A DNA stretch of 64,000 nucleotides from Janthinobacterium tructae (GTDB lineage Bacteria > Pseudomonadota > Gammaproteobacteria > Burkholderiales > Burkholderiaceae_D), in contig NZ_CP041185.1 in NCBI RefSeq assembly GCF_006517255.1, positions 5,146,001-5,210,000 on the forward strand. The letters are read 5' to 3'. Made by a program: the position numbers and the translations under genes. Position 1 is the stretch's first letter. Each line of letters opens with the position of its first letter. The notes beneath the pieces are model-generated. The model did no database searches. It saw only the letters and a list, made by a program, of their open reading frames with translations, and was not told the origin of the DNA. Below are positions 21,378-30,184 of this stretch, in pieces.

Positions 21378-22700
21378 TCAGGGAAATGCCCAGTATTGCG
21401 GTGCCTGCGATGGAATGCCTTTCAATCCGCCACGGTTCCTTGCCCGTTGCCCCGTCTTGATCATGGTGGCGATATCGGTCAGCAAGACGCGGTTGCTGGC
21501 GAAGTAATCGTGTCCCATGAAGTTCATGATGACGGTCGAGGCATCGACGAGTTCCATGCCGGGGATGCCGACGACGGGGCCGCGGATGTCGCCTATCCTG
21601 TCCCAGTCGGCAAAGGTGTAGGAAGCGCGGATGGCCTTGTCGTTCGCGGAAGCGTACAGGGTGGTGGGGAGCTTGAGGCTGGCAAAACGGGGGGCGATCT
21701 GGTCGCGGAAGATATCGGCATTGATGTCCGGTGCCGCCAGCACCACCTGCTTGAACAGGGGCAGCAGGTCGGGGCGTTTTTCCAGCAGGTTGGCAAGGGC
21801 CACGGTCATCGGGCGGTTGCCCATGCTGTGGGCGATCAGGTAGATATCCGTGGCGGAAGAATGTTCCGCGAAGTCGGCCAGGAAGGCCTGCAGGTGCGCC
21901 TGCGTCCATTCGGCCGAATTCTGGTCGTATTCATAGCCGGCCAAGGTGCCTTTCGACGGCCAGCTGTAGAACACGGGCAGGGCGCCGATATCGAGGTCGA
22001 CCGCCATCTGCGCCGTGCGCCGGGCGGCGTCGTCAAAGGAGTTGCTGTAGCCATGGATGTAGATGAAGGCGGCCTGCCGTTCCGGGGCAGCCTGTATCCT
22101 GGCCTTGACGGTGGCGAGAAAATCCGCGCGCGACAGGCGCGAGGCTGCCTTGATCAGCACATATTTTTGCGCATTATCGCTGGAAAGGATAGCGTACCAG
22201 GGCGGCAACGGCAGTTCGCCCGGCGCTCTTTTTTCAGGAATGCTCACCACGACGCTGCCATAGCTGAGGTAGGGCGCCGCACGGTTGGGCTGCCAGCCAT
22301 AATTGTGGCTGCGGGCCTGGTATTGCCTGTCGGTGGCGTAATACACGGTGACGTGCATGGCGCCGGCTGGCGCAGTCTCGTTGCCGGACGCCAGCGTGCC
22401 GCCACTGCCGGTGCTGCCGACCAGATTGCCGAGGTTACCCAGCAAGCCGCCCATGCCCGACCATGCACTGCCCGACGGCCCGATCGTCGATGGCTGCGCT
22501 ACCGCGCCAGGCGGCGCTTCAGATGCCAGTTCGGCAGAATCGCCGTCCAGACGGTACGCCACGCCATCCTGCACCGTACAGGCCGTCAACCATGCCAGCA
22601 GGCAAAACAGGCAAAACAGGCGTAACAGACGCAACAGACGCAACAGGCATGACAGACCCGCATCGCTGTGCTGCATTCGGTTTGACTGACCATGCGCCAT
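21378..22700 (-). CDS. DUF900-type alpha/beta-hydrolase lipoprotein
   Basis: The protein (440 residues) starts with a lipoprotein signal: a hydrophobic run ending in LLAWLTAC, with the lipidated Cys at about 41. The body matches DUF900 alpha/beta hydrolases: VTVYYATDRQ, FIYIHGYSNSFDDAARRTAQ, FYSWPSKG and the nucleophile elbow IAHSMGNRPM. The substrate is unknown; esterase or lipase activity is the family expectation. ATG at 22700 is preceded by GAGG; a longer frame begins at 22793. The h-region is built from 3-residue repeats encoded by a 9-bp tandem repeat (22599-22652). The gene is convergent with secA and divergent from argJ. Confidence 0.82.
   Translation of the reverse strand: MAHGQSNRMQHSDAGLSCLLRLLRLLRLFCLFCLLAWLTACTVQDGVAYRLDGDSAELASEAPPGAVAQPSTIGPSGSAWSGMGGLLGNLGNLVGSTGSGGTLASGNETAPAGAMHVTVYYATDRQYQARSHNYGWQPNRAAPYLSYGSVVVSIPEKRAPGELPLPPWYAILSSDNAQKYVLIKAASRLSRADFLATVKARIQAAPERQAAFIYIHGYSNSFDDAARRTAQMAVDLDIGALPVFYSWPSKGTLAGYEYDQNSAEWTQAHLQAFLADFAEHSSATDIYLIAHSMGNRPMTVALANLLEKRPDLLPLFKQVVLAAPDINADIFRDQIAPRFASLKLPTTLYASANDKAIRASYTFADWDRIGDIRGPVVGIPGMELVDASTVIMNFMGHDYFASNRVLLTDIATMIKTGQRARNRGGLKGIPSQAPQYWAFP
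22599..22652. repeat. Six 9-bp tandem units inside a lipoprotein signal sequence
   Basis: Units read CAGGCAAAA twice, CAGGCGTAA once, CAGACGCAA twice and CAGGCATGA once on the plus strand. On the minus strand they encode the LRL and FCL triplets of the hydrophobic core. A change of unit number would keep the frame and alter only the length of the signal peptide core. Confidence 0.85.
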
Positions 22701-22921
22701 GACATCCTCTCTGGCCGGTACGATGGCATGACTCACCATCGTCCATGCCCATACCTTAGCGCCGCCAGGTGGCATGGTTCTGATAAATCGCAAACCTGGC
22801 CACGCTGCCGACCCGCTTTGGCGCAGCCGGGGCCGTTGCGACTATTCACTTGCCGTATGTTCAACGGCGCCGCGAAGGCGCTACAATAGCGCTTCCATTT
22901 TCCCTCGCAGAAGAACTCACC

Positions 22922-24160
22922 ATGGCCGTCAATTCTCCCAAGCCCGTCGCCGCCGACTTGAAAGCCGTCGCCGGCATTGAAATCGGTGTTGCCGAAGCCG
23001 GCATCAAGAAACCCAACCGCAAGGATTTGCTGGTATTGAAACTGGCGCCGACGGCCACCGTGGCCGGCGTATTCACCTTGAACCGCTTCTGCGCCGCGCC
23101 CGTGCAAATTGCGAAAGCCAACCTGGCCGCCGTGACGGCCGGCGCCGCGCCGATCCGCGCGCTGCTGGTCAACACGGGCAACGCGAATGCGGGCACGGGC
23201 GAATCGGGCCTGGCCGACGCACAGGCCAGCTGCGCCGCACTGGCCGAGCTGCTGGGCTGCACGCCGCAGCAAATTTTACCGTTTTCCACCGGCGTGATCC
23301 TCGAACCCTTGCCCGTGCAGCGCCTGGTGGCCGGCTTACCGCAAGCCGTGGCCGCGCTCACTTCTGACAACTGGTTCTCGGCCGCCGAAGCCATCATGAC
23401 CACCGACACGCAGCCGAAAGCCGGCTCGCGCAGCGTCACCATCGGTGGCCACGCGGTGACCCTGACGGGCATCAGCAAGGGCGCCGGCATGATCAAGCCG
23501 AACATGGCCACCATGCTCGGTTTCCTCGCGTTTGACGCCACCGTGGCGCAACCGGTGCTGGACCAGCTGGTGAAGCAGGCGGCCGACAAATCGTTCAACT
23601 GCATCACCATCGACGGCGACACGTCCACCAATGACTCGTTCATGCTGGTAGCCACGGGCGCCGGCAGCCTGGTCATCGATTCCATCGACTCGCCGCACTA
23701 TGCGCAACTGGCCGCTGCCGTCACCGAACTGTCGACCTTCCTCGCGCAAGCCATCGTGCGCGACGGCGAAGGCGCCACCAAGTTCATGACCGTGACCGTG
23801 GAAGACGGCCGCAACGTGGAAGAGTGCCGCAAGATCGCCTATTCCATCGCCCATTCGCCGCTGGTGAAAACGGCCTTCTTCGCCTCCGACCCGAACCTGG
23901 GCCGCATCCTGGCCGCCATCGGCTACGCGGGCGTGGACGACCTGGACGTGGGGCAATTGAATTTGTACCTTGACGACGTGTGGGTGGCCAAGAATGGCGG
24001 CCGCAATCCGGACTACCAGGAACAGGATGGCCAGCGCGTGATGCAGCAAAGCGAAATTACCATCCGCGTGAAACTGGCGCGCGGCGACGCCACGGCGACC
24101 TTGTGGACGTGCGACCTGTCGCATGACTACGTGTCGATCAACGCCGACTACCGCTCATGA
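22922..24160 (+). CDS. argJ: ArgJ, bifunctional ornithine acetyltransferase / N-acetylglutamate synthase
   Basis: ArgJ (412 residues) moves the acetyl group from N-acetylornithine to glutamate in the cyclic arginine pathway. Its precursor cleaves itself before the Thr of the ATMLG motif, here Thr197 in [16 protein letters not shown]. Other conserved parts are [12 protein letters not shown] (83-94), [12 protein letters not shown] and [14 protein letters not shown] at 22922 follows the probable ribosome-binding region GAAGAACTCACC; the in-frame extension back to 22850 is noncoding in character. TACAAT at 22882-22887 may be its -10. The stop overlaps the next ATG (ATGA), coupling it to the ATPase gene. 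Confidence 0.95.
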   Translation: MAVNSPKPVAADLKAVAGIEIGVAEAGIKKPNRKDLLVLKLAPTATVAGVFTLNRFCAAPVQIAKANLAAVTAGAAPIRALLVNTGNANAGTGESGLADAQASCAALAELLGCTPQQILPFSTGVILEPLPVQRLVAGLPQAVAALTSDNWFSAAEAIMTTDTQPKAGSRSVTIGGHAVTLTGISKGAGMIKPNMATMLGFLAFDATVAQPVLDQLVKQAADKSFNCITIDGDTSTNDSFMLVATGAGSLVIDSIDSPHYAQLAAAVTELSTFLAQAIVRDGEGATKFMTVTVEDGRNVEECRKIAYSIAHSPLVKTAFFASDPNLGRILAAIGYAGVDDLDVGQLNLYLDDVWVAKNGGRNPDYQEQDGQRVMQQSEITIRVKLARGDATATLWTCDLSHDYVSINADYRS

Positions 24161-25038
24161 CCGGTCTCGATCAATTCCTGCTGCGCGCGGAAAGCTTGCT
24201 GGCGCGCGTGGAAGCGATCCTGCCGCAGGCGACGCCCGCGCCCGACTGGACCAGCTTTGCCTTCCGCTGGCGCCGGCGCCAGGGCGCTGCAGCTTATTTG
24301 CAGGCCGTGGCCCATGTGTCGAACATCGCGTTGGACGACTTGCACAATATCGGCACGCAAAAAGCGCAAATTGAACAGAACACGCGCCAGTTCGTCGGTG
24401 GCCGTCCGGCCAACAACGTGCTGCTGACGGGTGCGCGCGGCACGGGCAAGTCATCCCTGATCAAGGCATGCCTGAACCAGTTTGCCGGCCAGGGCCTGCG
24501 CCTGATCGAAGTCGACAAGGCGGACCTGGCCGACCTGCCCGACATCGTCGACCTGGTGGCGGCGCGCCCCGAGCGCTTCATCATCTTTTGCGACGACCTG
24601 TCGTTCGAAGAGGGCGAAAGCGGCTACAAGGCGCTGAAGGTGGCGCTCGATGGCAGCATCGCCGCGCAATCGGACAATGTGCTGATCTACGCCACCTCGA
24701 ACCGCCGTCATCTGATGCCCGAACGCATGTCGGACAATACCAGCTACAAGACGGACGACGATGGCGATTTGCATCCGGGCGAGACGGTGGAAGAAAAAAT
24801 TTCGCTGTCCGAGCGCTTCGGCCTGTGGCTGTCGTTCTACCCGTTCAAGCAGGATGATTACCTCGATATCGCCGCCCACTGGCTCGCTTCCTTCGGCTGC
24901 ACGCCGGAGCAGATCGCGCAAGCGCGCGGCGATGCCTTGCGCTGGGCCTTGCAGCGCGGTTCGCGTTCGGGCCGTGTCGCTTGGCAATTCGCGCGTGATT
25001 ATGCTGGGAAACTACCTGCAGGAAAGTTGCCGCAATGA
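24157..25038 (+). CDS. DUF815-family P-loop ATPase
   Basis: The 293-residue protein belongs to the DUF815 group of AAA-like ATPases, whose cellular role is not established. Walker A is GARGTGKSS at 92-100, Walker B is [14 protein letters not shown] at about 140-153, and the sensor-1-like segment is [17 protein letters not shown]. The C-terminal part ([16 protein letters not shown]) resembles the AAA lid. It overlaps argJ by 4 bases and overlaps the Nudix gene start by 4 bases, so all three are probably one operon. This argJ-ATPase-mutT order recurs in Burkholderiales. Confidence 0.88.
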   Translation: MTGLDQFLLRAESLLARVEAILPQATPAPDWTSFAFRWRRRQGAAAYLQAVAHVSNIALDDLHNIGTQKAQIEQNTRQFVGGRPANNVLLTGARGTGKSSLIKACLNQFAGQGLRLIEVDKADLADLPDIVDLVAARPERFIIFCDDLSFEEGESGYKALKVALDGSIAAQSDNVLIYATSNRRHLMPERMSDNTSYKTDDDGDLHPGETVEEKISLSERFGLWLSFYPFKQDDYLDIAAHWLASFGCTPEQIAQARGDALRWALQRGSRSGRVAWQFARDYAGKLPAGKLPQ

Positions 25039-25457
25039 GCGAAGTGAAAGTGACACCGGTGGACGTCGCCGTCGGCATCCTGATGAAGCCGAATGGCGAC
25101 GTGCTGCTGGGCCAGCGTCCGGCCGGCAAGCCGTATGATGGCTATTGGGAATTCCCGGGCGGCAAGGTCGAGCCGGGCGAAGCCATTTTTGACGCCTTGA
25201 AACGCGAATTTGTCGAGGAACTGGGTTTATATATCGACAGTGCGGAGGCCTGGTGCGGCGTCGAATATGTGTATCCGCACGCCCATGTGCGCCTGCATTT
25301 CTATATCAGCCGCGAATGGCGCGGCGAGCCGCAAAGCCTGGAAGGGCAGGCGTTCGCCTGGCAGGGTACGGTCGGCGTGGAACCTTTGCTGCCAGCCACC
25401 ATTCCCCTGCTGGAATGGCTCGACGAGGTGCGCCGGGAATCCCTGGCGCCTGCCTGA
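25035..25457 (+). CDS. Nudix hydrolase, MutT-like
   Basis: A 140-residue Nudix pyrophosphohydrolase. The Nudix box runs from about 42 to 64 (PGGKVEPGEA ... LKREFVEELGL) with the catalytic REFVEE at 57-62. The short single-domain form, the N-terminal VDVAVGILMKPNGDVLLGQRP and the WEFPGGK motif resemble MutT (8-oxo-dGTP diphosphatase). Substrate specificity cannot be decided by eye. The start codon overlaps the ATPase stop (ATGA). Sequence after 25457 shows a new unit with its own start region, so this is likely the last gene of the argJ operon. Confidence 0.88.
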   Translation: MSEVKVTPVDVAVGILMKPNGDVLLGQRPAGKPYDGYWEFPGGKVEPGEAIFDALKREFVEELGLYIDSAEAWCGVEYVYPHAHVRLHFYISREWRGEPQSLEGQAFAWQGTVGVEPLLPATIPLLEWLDEVRRESLAPA

Positions 25458-25577
25458 CCCCCACTTGTGCCAGCGGGCAGCGCCATGCTGCGCGCTGGCG
25501 CAAGCTTTCCTGTGACTTTCCTTGTATCGTGCGCGCTTTGCGCTACAGTGCTTGCATCAAGCACCGGGGAGTTTCGC

Positions 25578-25787
25578 ATGCCGCTGACACTGATCTTTAC
25601 CGATACCGATGAATTACTGATCGCCGCGCTGCACAAGCGTGCCCGCGCGCATGGGCGCAGCCTCGAAGAGGAGCACCGCGACATCCTGCGCAGCGCCTTG
25701 CGACCGCTGCCGAAGCGTCCGCTCGACGATATTCTGCGCAGCATGCCCGACGTGGAGCACGACGCGGATTTCCAGCGCTGCTCCTGA
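25578..25787 (+). CDS. FitA/VapB-type antitoxin
   Basis: A 69-residue protein with the layout of ribbon-helix-helix antitoxins of FitA/VapB type. The N-terminal strand is LTLIFTDTDELLIAALHKRA, then ARAHGRSLEEEHRDILRSAL, and a C-terminal toxin-binding tail LDDILRSMPDVEHDADFQR. ATG at 25578 is preceded by GGGGAG. It lies 6 bases before a PIN-domain gene, the standard antitoxin-toxin order. The antitoxin is expected to neutralise the toxin and repress the operon. The first strand is atypical for RHH proteins (usually basic), so DNA binding is less certain. Confidence 0.75.
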   Translation: MPLTLIFTDTDELLIAALHKRARAHGRSLEEEHRDILRSALRPLPKRPLDDILRSMPDVEHDADFQRCS

Positions 25788-25793
25788 CCCGCC

Positions 25794-26216
25794 ATGCCGA
25801 TGCCTGGCTATCTGCTCGATACGGATGTGATCGTTGCGGCGCGCAAGGGCGGCGCTGCACCGGCAGGTGTGCTCGCATTTTTCGAACGGGTAGCACCTGA
25901 CGCGCGCTATGTGCCGGTACAGGTGATCGCGCAGTTGTGTGCGGGCATACAGCGCAGCTGGCGGCGCGAAGCGGCGCTGGAAGCACTGGCGCTGGAAGGC
26001 TGGCTGGAAGCCGTGCTGGCAGAGTATGCGCCGCGGCTGCTGGAATTCGACCTCGATTGCGCGCTCGTGTGCGCGCGCCTGCATGGCCACGGCCATGCGC
26101 ACGGCGTCGATGGACAGATCGCGGCGATGGGTATCGCCTATGGTTTGACGGTGGTCAGCGGCAGGCTTGACAGTTTCGTGACGCAGGGACTGCGGCTGGA
26201 AAATCCGTTTAGTTGA
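25794..26216 (+). CDS. PIN-domain (VapC/FitB-type) toxin homologue with an altered active site
   Basis: The 140-residue protein has the PIN fold pattern of VapC/FitB ribonuclease toxins: YLLDTDVIVAARKGG with the first catalytic Asp at 9, then the helix-2 motif, then HGVDGQIAAMGIAYGLTVVS with the third acidic residue, then SGRLDSF and the family-typical end LRLENPFS. In the second motif, where VapC proteins have a catalytic Glu (E-L-x-x-G), this protein reads IAQLCAGI, with Gln at 47. One base change (GAG to CAG) would explain it. The gene may encode a weakened or inactive toxin. It ends 13 bases before convergent yacG. Confidence 0.78.
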   Translation: MPMPGYLLDTDVIVAARKGGAAPAGVLAFFERVAPDARYVPVQVIAQLCAGIQRSWRREAALEALALEGWLEAVLAEYAPRLLEFDLDCALVCARLHGHGHAHGVDGQIAAMGIAYGLTVVSGRLDSFVTQGLRLENPFS

Positions 26217-26229
26217 GGCTTATTGGGGC

Positions 26230-26418
26230 TTACTGCGGTTTGTTGTCTTCGTCCGCGAGCGGATCTTCGAACGGATCGGCGGCGGGGATCGTGTATTTTT
26301 CCTCGGCCCAGGCACCCAGGTCGATCTGTTTGCAGCGTTCCGAGCAGAAGGGGCGGAATTTGTTGGCTTCAGTCCATTCGACTTTGGCGGCACAGGTAGG
26401 GCAGTTAACGACGGTCAT
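26230..26418 (-). CDS. yacG: YacG, zinc-binding DNA gyrase inhibitor family
   Basis: A 62-residue protein with the YacG zinc site CPTC-x15-CSERC (Cys 6, 9, 25 and 29) and the conserved [17 protein letters not shown] segment. In E. coli YacG binds GyrB and inhibits gyrase. The acidic C-terminus ([15 protein letters not shown]) is usual. The gene lies 21 bases after zapD on the same strand, as in many proteobacteria (coaE-zapD-yacG). Confidence 0.93.
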   Translation of the reverse strand: MTVVNCPTCAAKVEWTEANKFRPFCSERCKQIDLGAWAEEKYTIPAADPFEDPLADEDNKPQ

Positions 26419-26439
26419 GATGGGGCAAATAAGTAACAG

Positions 26440-27195
26440 TTAAAAATTACAGAGCGTGAGCTCGAATGGAACATCGACTTCCAGCGGCTTGGGTTTCAAG
26501 TCGCCACCCTGGGTAGTGAAGCGTACCCACAGCATATATTTGTTGGCGGAAATTTCCGGGATGGCGCCGATATTTTCATCCAGGCTCAGGCGCAGCATCT
26601 GATACACCTTGCCTTGCAGCATTTGCTGGTAGCTGCCGCCATTGGCGATCAGTTTAACGGGTCCGCCGGAATCGCGCAGCAGGCGCAAGACCAGGGCCAG
26701 CGCATCGAACAAGGGCGCCAGCGGGGCGAACCAGGCTTGGATATCGGTCAGGCGCTGCTCGGAGCTGCGTTTTTGCCAGGCAAAGTAGGAAGGCAAGTCG
26801 AATTCGCAGGCGCCGCCCGGGATGATGGTGCGGCCGCGAATACTCATCAGCCATTCATTGTCGCGGATATTCTGCCCCGTCTTGCCTTGCGCCGCCACCA
26901 GGGCGCCGCTGACACTGTCGAGTTCACCGAGGATGGCGTCCAGGGTTTCCGGCTCCACATTCGGATTGCTGCGGTAGCCCAGCAGGCTTTGGCGCTGGCG
27001 CTCGAGTTCCTGCAGCAGGTCGGACTTCAGGTCGGCGCGGCCGGCCACTTCGAGCATGTCGAAAATAGTTGCCAAGGCAACATGGTGCTGCATTGCATGC
27101 TCTTGCTGGATGAAGAACTTGAATTTGTCGTACAGGTCTTCCAGACGCAACAAGGTACGTATGCGTTCGTTGAAAGGGTATTCGTAGACAATCAA
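26440..27195 (-). CDS. zapD: ZapD, FtsZ-associated protein (probable TTG start)
   Basis: ZapD (251 residues) cross-links FtsZ filaments at the division site. The N-terminal helical domain starts with VYEYPFNERIRTLLRLEDLY, and the C-terminal beta domain includes NEWLMSIRGRTIIPGGACEF and PSYFAWQ. There is no ATG near the conserved N-terminus. TTG at 27195 is chosen because AAGGGAA lies 6-7 bases upstream and the resulting N-terminus (MIVYEYPFNER) matches the family. Upstream in-frame codons run to 27246 without a suitable site. A neighbouring ATT codon is a less likely alternative. It is transcribed with coaE and yacG. Confidence 0.9.
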   Translation of the reverse strand: MIVYEYPFNERIRTLLRLEDLYDKFKFFIQQEHAMQHHVALATIFDMLEVAGRADLKSDLLQELERQRQSLLGYRSNPNVEPETLDAILGELDSVSGALVAAQGKTGQNIRDNEWLMSIRGRTIIPGGACEFDLPSYFAWQKRSSEQRLTDIQAWFAPLAPLFDALALVLRLLRDSGGPVKLIANGGSYQQMLQGKVYQMLRLSLDENIGAIPEISANKYMLWVRFTTQGGDLKPKPLEVDVPFELTLCNF

Positions 27196-27278
27196 AATAA
27201 TTCCCTTAAGTAAGGACCTGCAAACAATCCCGTGATTTTGAACCAAGCGTCGACAAATTACAAACGTTGCGGCCCGAT

Positions 27279-27917
27279 TCAGGCCATTCTTTTTGAAAAT
27301 GCCAGATATAAATCGTGCAACTGGGCAATCTGCGGTGCCAGGGCGGCCAAATCGCCATTATTGTCGATCACATCGTCCGCCGCCGCCAGGCGCATGGCGC
27401 GCGTGGCTTGCGTGGCCATGATGGCTTTGACTTGTTCTTCCGATAATCCATTGCGGGCCATCACGCGCGACACTTGCAGGCTTTCCAGGCAATCGATGAC
27501 CAGCACGCGATTGACTCTTTCCACCCATCCGCCGGACTCGACGAGCAGGGGCACGGCAAAGATCACATAGCTGCCCGTCGCTGCGGCGGCCGCCGCCAGG
27601 GTGGCCTGGCGGATGCGCGGATGCAGGATGGCTTCCAGTCTGGCCTTGGCGGCGGCGTCGGCAAACACCAGGTTGCGCATTTTTGTGCGGTCGAGGGCGC
27701 CGCGCGCATCGGCGTAGTCGGGGCCAAATTCCGCCACCAGGGCCGGCATGGCGGCGCCGTTCCGTGCCGTCAGGCTGTGGGCGATCTGGTCGGTATCGAC
27801 GATGGTGGCGCCGTGCGCGGCGAACAGGTCGGCCACGGTGCTCTTGCCGCAACCGATGCCGCCGGTGAGGCCGACGCTGAAATAAGGGACGTTTTGTCGT
27901 TGCATGTATTTATCCAT
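27279..27917 (-). CDS. coaE: CoaE, dephospho-CoA kinase
   Basis: CoaE phosphorylates dephospho-CoA in the last step of CoA synthesis. The P-loop GGIGCGKST lies at about 19-27, [10 protein letters not shown] at 40-50, the [10 protein letters not shown] substrate motif in the middle and [19 protein letters not shown] in the lid region ([18 protein letters not shown] here). Length (212 from this start) is normal. ATG at 27917 is chosen; ATG at 27905 and an upstream in-frame codon at 27935 are possible, and no strong ribosome-binding site decides between them. It follows pilD, in the standard pilD-coaE-zapD-yacG order. Confidence 0.93.
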   Translation of the reverse strand: MDKYMQRQNVPYFSVGLTGGIGCGKSTVADLFAAHGATIVDTDQIAHSLTARNGAAMPALVAEFGPDYADARGALDRTKMRNLVFADAAAKARLEAILHPRIRQATLAAAAAATGSYVIFAVPLLVESGGWVERVNRVLVIDCLESLQVSRVMARNGLSEEQVKAIMATQATRAMRLAAADDVIDNNGDLAALAPQIAQLHDLYLAFSKRMA

Positions 27918-27938
27918 AATGGCGCAGTGCCGCACCGG

Positions 27939-28808
27939 TCAGCCGGTCAGACCCTGCGTGAGGCGCGACAGGGGCGCGCCGTACAGCAGCGCTATCAGGC
28001 CCGCCGCCGCCAGGTAGGGGCCGAACGGAATCGGTTTGTCGCGCCCGCGCCTGGCGAAGACGATCAGGCCGATGCCGACCACGGCGCCGACCAGCGACGA
28101 CAACAATATGATGGTCGGCAGCATGGTCCAGCCCAGCCAGGCACCGAGCGCCGCCAGCAATTTGAAGTCACCATAGCCCATTCCCTCCTTGCCTGTCGCC
28201 AGCTTGAAGGCCCAGTACACGGCCCACAGCGCCAGGTAGCCAGCGGCCGCGCCGATGACGGCGTCCTGCAGGGGCACGAAGGTGCCATTGATGTTGACCA
28301 GAAGACCTGCCCACAGCAGGGGGAAGGTCAGGTCGTCGGGCAGCATTTGCGTGTCGGCATCGATGAAGGTCATGGCGATCAGCAGCCAGGCAAACACGAG
28401 CGTGGCCAGGCCCGTCCAGCCGCTGCCGAAGTGCCAGATCAACAGGGCCGACAGCGCGCCCGTCAGCAGCTCGACCAGCGGATAGCGCGCCGAGATGGGG
28501 GCCTTGCAGGCGCTGCACTTGCCGCGCAGCAGCAGGTAACTGATGACGGGGATGTTTTCCATGGCCGTGATGCGGTGGCCGCAAGCGGTGCAGTTCGAAT
28601 GCGGCAGCATCAGGTTGTAGCGGTCCGTATGCGGCAAGGGCTGGCCGCTTTCTTCCGCCACATAATTATCGGATTCGCGCTGCATCATTTTCGGTACGCG
28701 GTGGATCACCACGTTGAGGAAACTGCCGACGATCAGGCCGAACAGGGCGGCGACGAGGGCGACGGGCAAATTGCCGGGAGCGGCGAACAGCAGGGTATCT
28801 TGCAGCAT
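27939..28808 (-). CDS. pilD: PilD, type IV prepilin peptidase / N-methyltransferase
   Basis: PilD is an inner-membrane aspartic protease that removes leader peptides from type IV pilins and pseudopilins and methylates the new N-terminus. In this 289-residue protein the zinc-binding loop has Cys73/76 (CTAC) and Cys98/101 (CSAC). The two catalytic Asp residues are Asp150 in MTFIDADTQMLPD and Asp214 in GYGDFKLLAALGAWLG. About eight transmembrane segments are visible. ATG at 28808 puts the first helix (PVALVAALFGLIVGSFLNVV) at the usual place. pilC lies directly upstream; a pilB gene is not in the window. Confidence 0.95.
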   Translation of the reverse strand: MLQDTLLFAAPGNLPVALVAALFGLIVGSFLNVVIHRVPKMMQRESDNYVAEESGQPLPHTDRYNLMLPHSNCTACGHRITAMENIPVISYLLLRGKCSACKAPISARYPLVELLTGALSALLIWHFGSGWTGLATLVFAWLLIAMTFIDADTQMLPDDLTFPLLWAGLLVNINGTFVPLQDAVIGAAAGYLALWAVYWAFKLATGKEGMGYGDFKLLAALGAWLGWTMLPTIILLSSLVGAVVGIGLIVFARRGRDKPIPFGPYLAAAGLIALLYGAPLSRLTQGLTG

Positions 28809-28914
28809 GGTGGATGGGTCTGAGGTGATGATGTTGCCGCGCAAACATTGCCTGGCACTGCCGCAGTGTAAAACATCTGCCAACACATGGGGACGTTTTG
28901 CGCAGGGTGATTTA

Positions 28915-30111
28915 TCAAATCACCGCGCCCAGCTTGAAAATCGGCAAATACAGGGCGATCACCAAGGCGCCGACCAGCACGCCCAGCACCACTATCAGCG
29001 CCGGTTCCAGCAGCGCGGAAAGGGTGGCCACCGTGGCATCGATGTCCGCCTCGATGATCTCGGCCGCACGCGACAGCATGGCGTCGAGCGCGCCCGATTC
29101 CTCGCCGATCAGGGCCAGTTGCGTCAGCAGCGGGGGGAACACGCCGCTGTGCTCCATGGCCAGGGCCAGGCTGCCGCCGGCGCGGATTTCACGCTCGATG
29201 CGCGTCGTCGCTTCCTGGTACAGCGCGTGGCCGGAGGCGGCGCCCACCAGGCCGAGCGAGTCGAGCAGCGGCACGCCGGCGGCAAACATGGCGGCCAGGG
29301 TGCGCGTCCAGCGCGCGATCGCCGCCTTGCGCAACAGTGTGCCGAAGACGGGCAGGTGCAATGCCCGCAGCTGCGTGTTGCGCCGCAAGGCGGGCCAGCG
29401 GCGCCAGGCCAGGTGCAGCAGCAGGCAAGCGAGCAGGAGCGCCGCCAACAGAGCCAGCCAGTAGCGGACAACAAAAGCGGATAAATCCATGACGACCAGG
29501 GTGGGCAGCGGCAAGGGCGCGCCGAAGCTGTCGAAGACCTGGCGGAAGGCGGGCACGACCACGCTCATGATGATGGCCGTGACAGCGATGGCGACGAGCA
29601 CGATGAGCAGCGGATACATCAGCGCGCCGCGCACTTGCCGCCGCAGGGCGATGGCCTTTTCCTGGTGCGTGGCCAGGCGCGCCAGCAAGTCCTGCACGAT
29701 GCCCGCCTGTTCGCCTGCCGCCAGCAGCTTGCAGTACAGCTCGTCAAACAGCAGCGGGAACTGGCGAAAGGCCTGCTGCAGGCTGCTGCCCGCTTCGATG
29801 GCCTGGCGCAAGTCGCGCATCAGCTCCGTGATCGCGGGTTTGGCGTGGCCCTTGCCGGCGATGTCGAAGGCGTGCAGCAGCGGCACGCCGGCCGCCATCA
29901 TGGTCGACAGCTGGCGCGTGAACAGCGCGATATCCTTGCGCGTGATGGCTTTGCCGGGCGCGGCGCGCACAGCCTGCACACGGGTGGCCAGGATACCCTG
30001 GCGCCGTAGCGCACCCTTCGCAGTGCTGGCGTCGGCGGCGCGCAAGATGCCATCGACCGCCTGGCCATGACGGTCCGTGCCCTTCCATGTAAAGCGCCGC
30101 TCGGCCGCCAT
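28915..30111 (-). CDS. pilC: PilC, type IV pilus / type II secretion inner-membrane platform protein
   Basis: This is a 398-residue GspF/PilC platform protein, on which the assembly ATPases act. Two copies of the T2SSF domain are visible: ALFTRQLSTMMAAGVPLLHAF in the first (about 60-180) and RWTRTLAAMFAAGVPLLDSL in the second (about 265-385). Each is followed by hydrophobic helices such as GALMYPLLIVLVAIAVTAII and PALIVVLGVLVGALVIALYL. ATG at 30111 is chosen since AGGAGG lies 5 bases upstream. Upstream, where pilB usually sits, is an unrelated MFS gene, so pilB must be elsewhere. Confidence 0.93.
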   Translation of the reverse strand: MAAERRFTWKGTDRHGQAVDGILRAADASTAKGALRRQGILATRVQAVRAAPGKAITRKDIALFTRQLSTMMAAGVPLLHAFDIAGKGHAKPAITELMRDLRQAIEAGSSLQQAFRQFPLLFDELYCKLLAAGEQAGIVQDLLARLATHQEKAIALRRQVRGALMYPLLIVLVAIAVTAIIMSVVVPAFRQVFDSFGAPLPLPTLVVMDLSAFVVRYWLALLAALLLACLLLHLAWRRWPALRRNTQLRALHLPVFGTLLRKAAIARWTRTLAAMFAAGVPLLDSLGLVGAASGHALYQEATTRIEREIRAGGSLALAMEHSGVFPPLLTQLALIGEESGALDAMLSRAAEIIEADIDATVATLSALLEPALIVVLGVLVGALVIALYLPIFKLGAVI

Positions 30112-30145
30112 GTGCACCTCCTGCCGTCACGGTAGCAGCGTCAGG

Positions 30146-30166
30146 AAAAAGTACCAGCGGCGCTGG
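30146..30166 (-). terminator. Possible weak terminator between the MFS gene and pilC
   Basis: Read on the minus strand, a 5-bp stem CCAGC/GCTGG with a 3-base loop is followed by TAC and five T residues. The stem is short, so this is tentative. Confidence 0.3.
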
Positions 30167-30184
30167 CGGCAAGCTTGATGTGGC

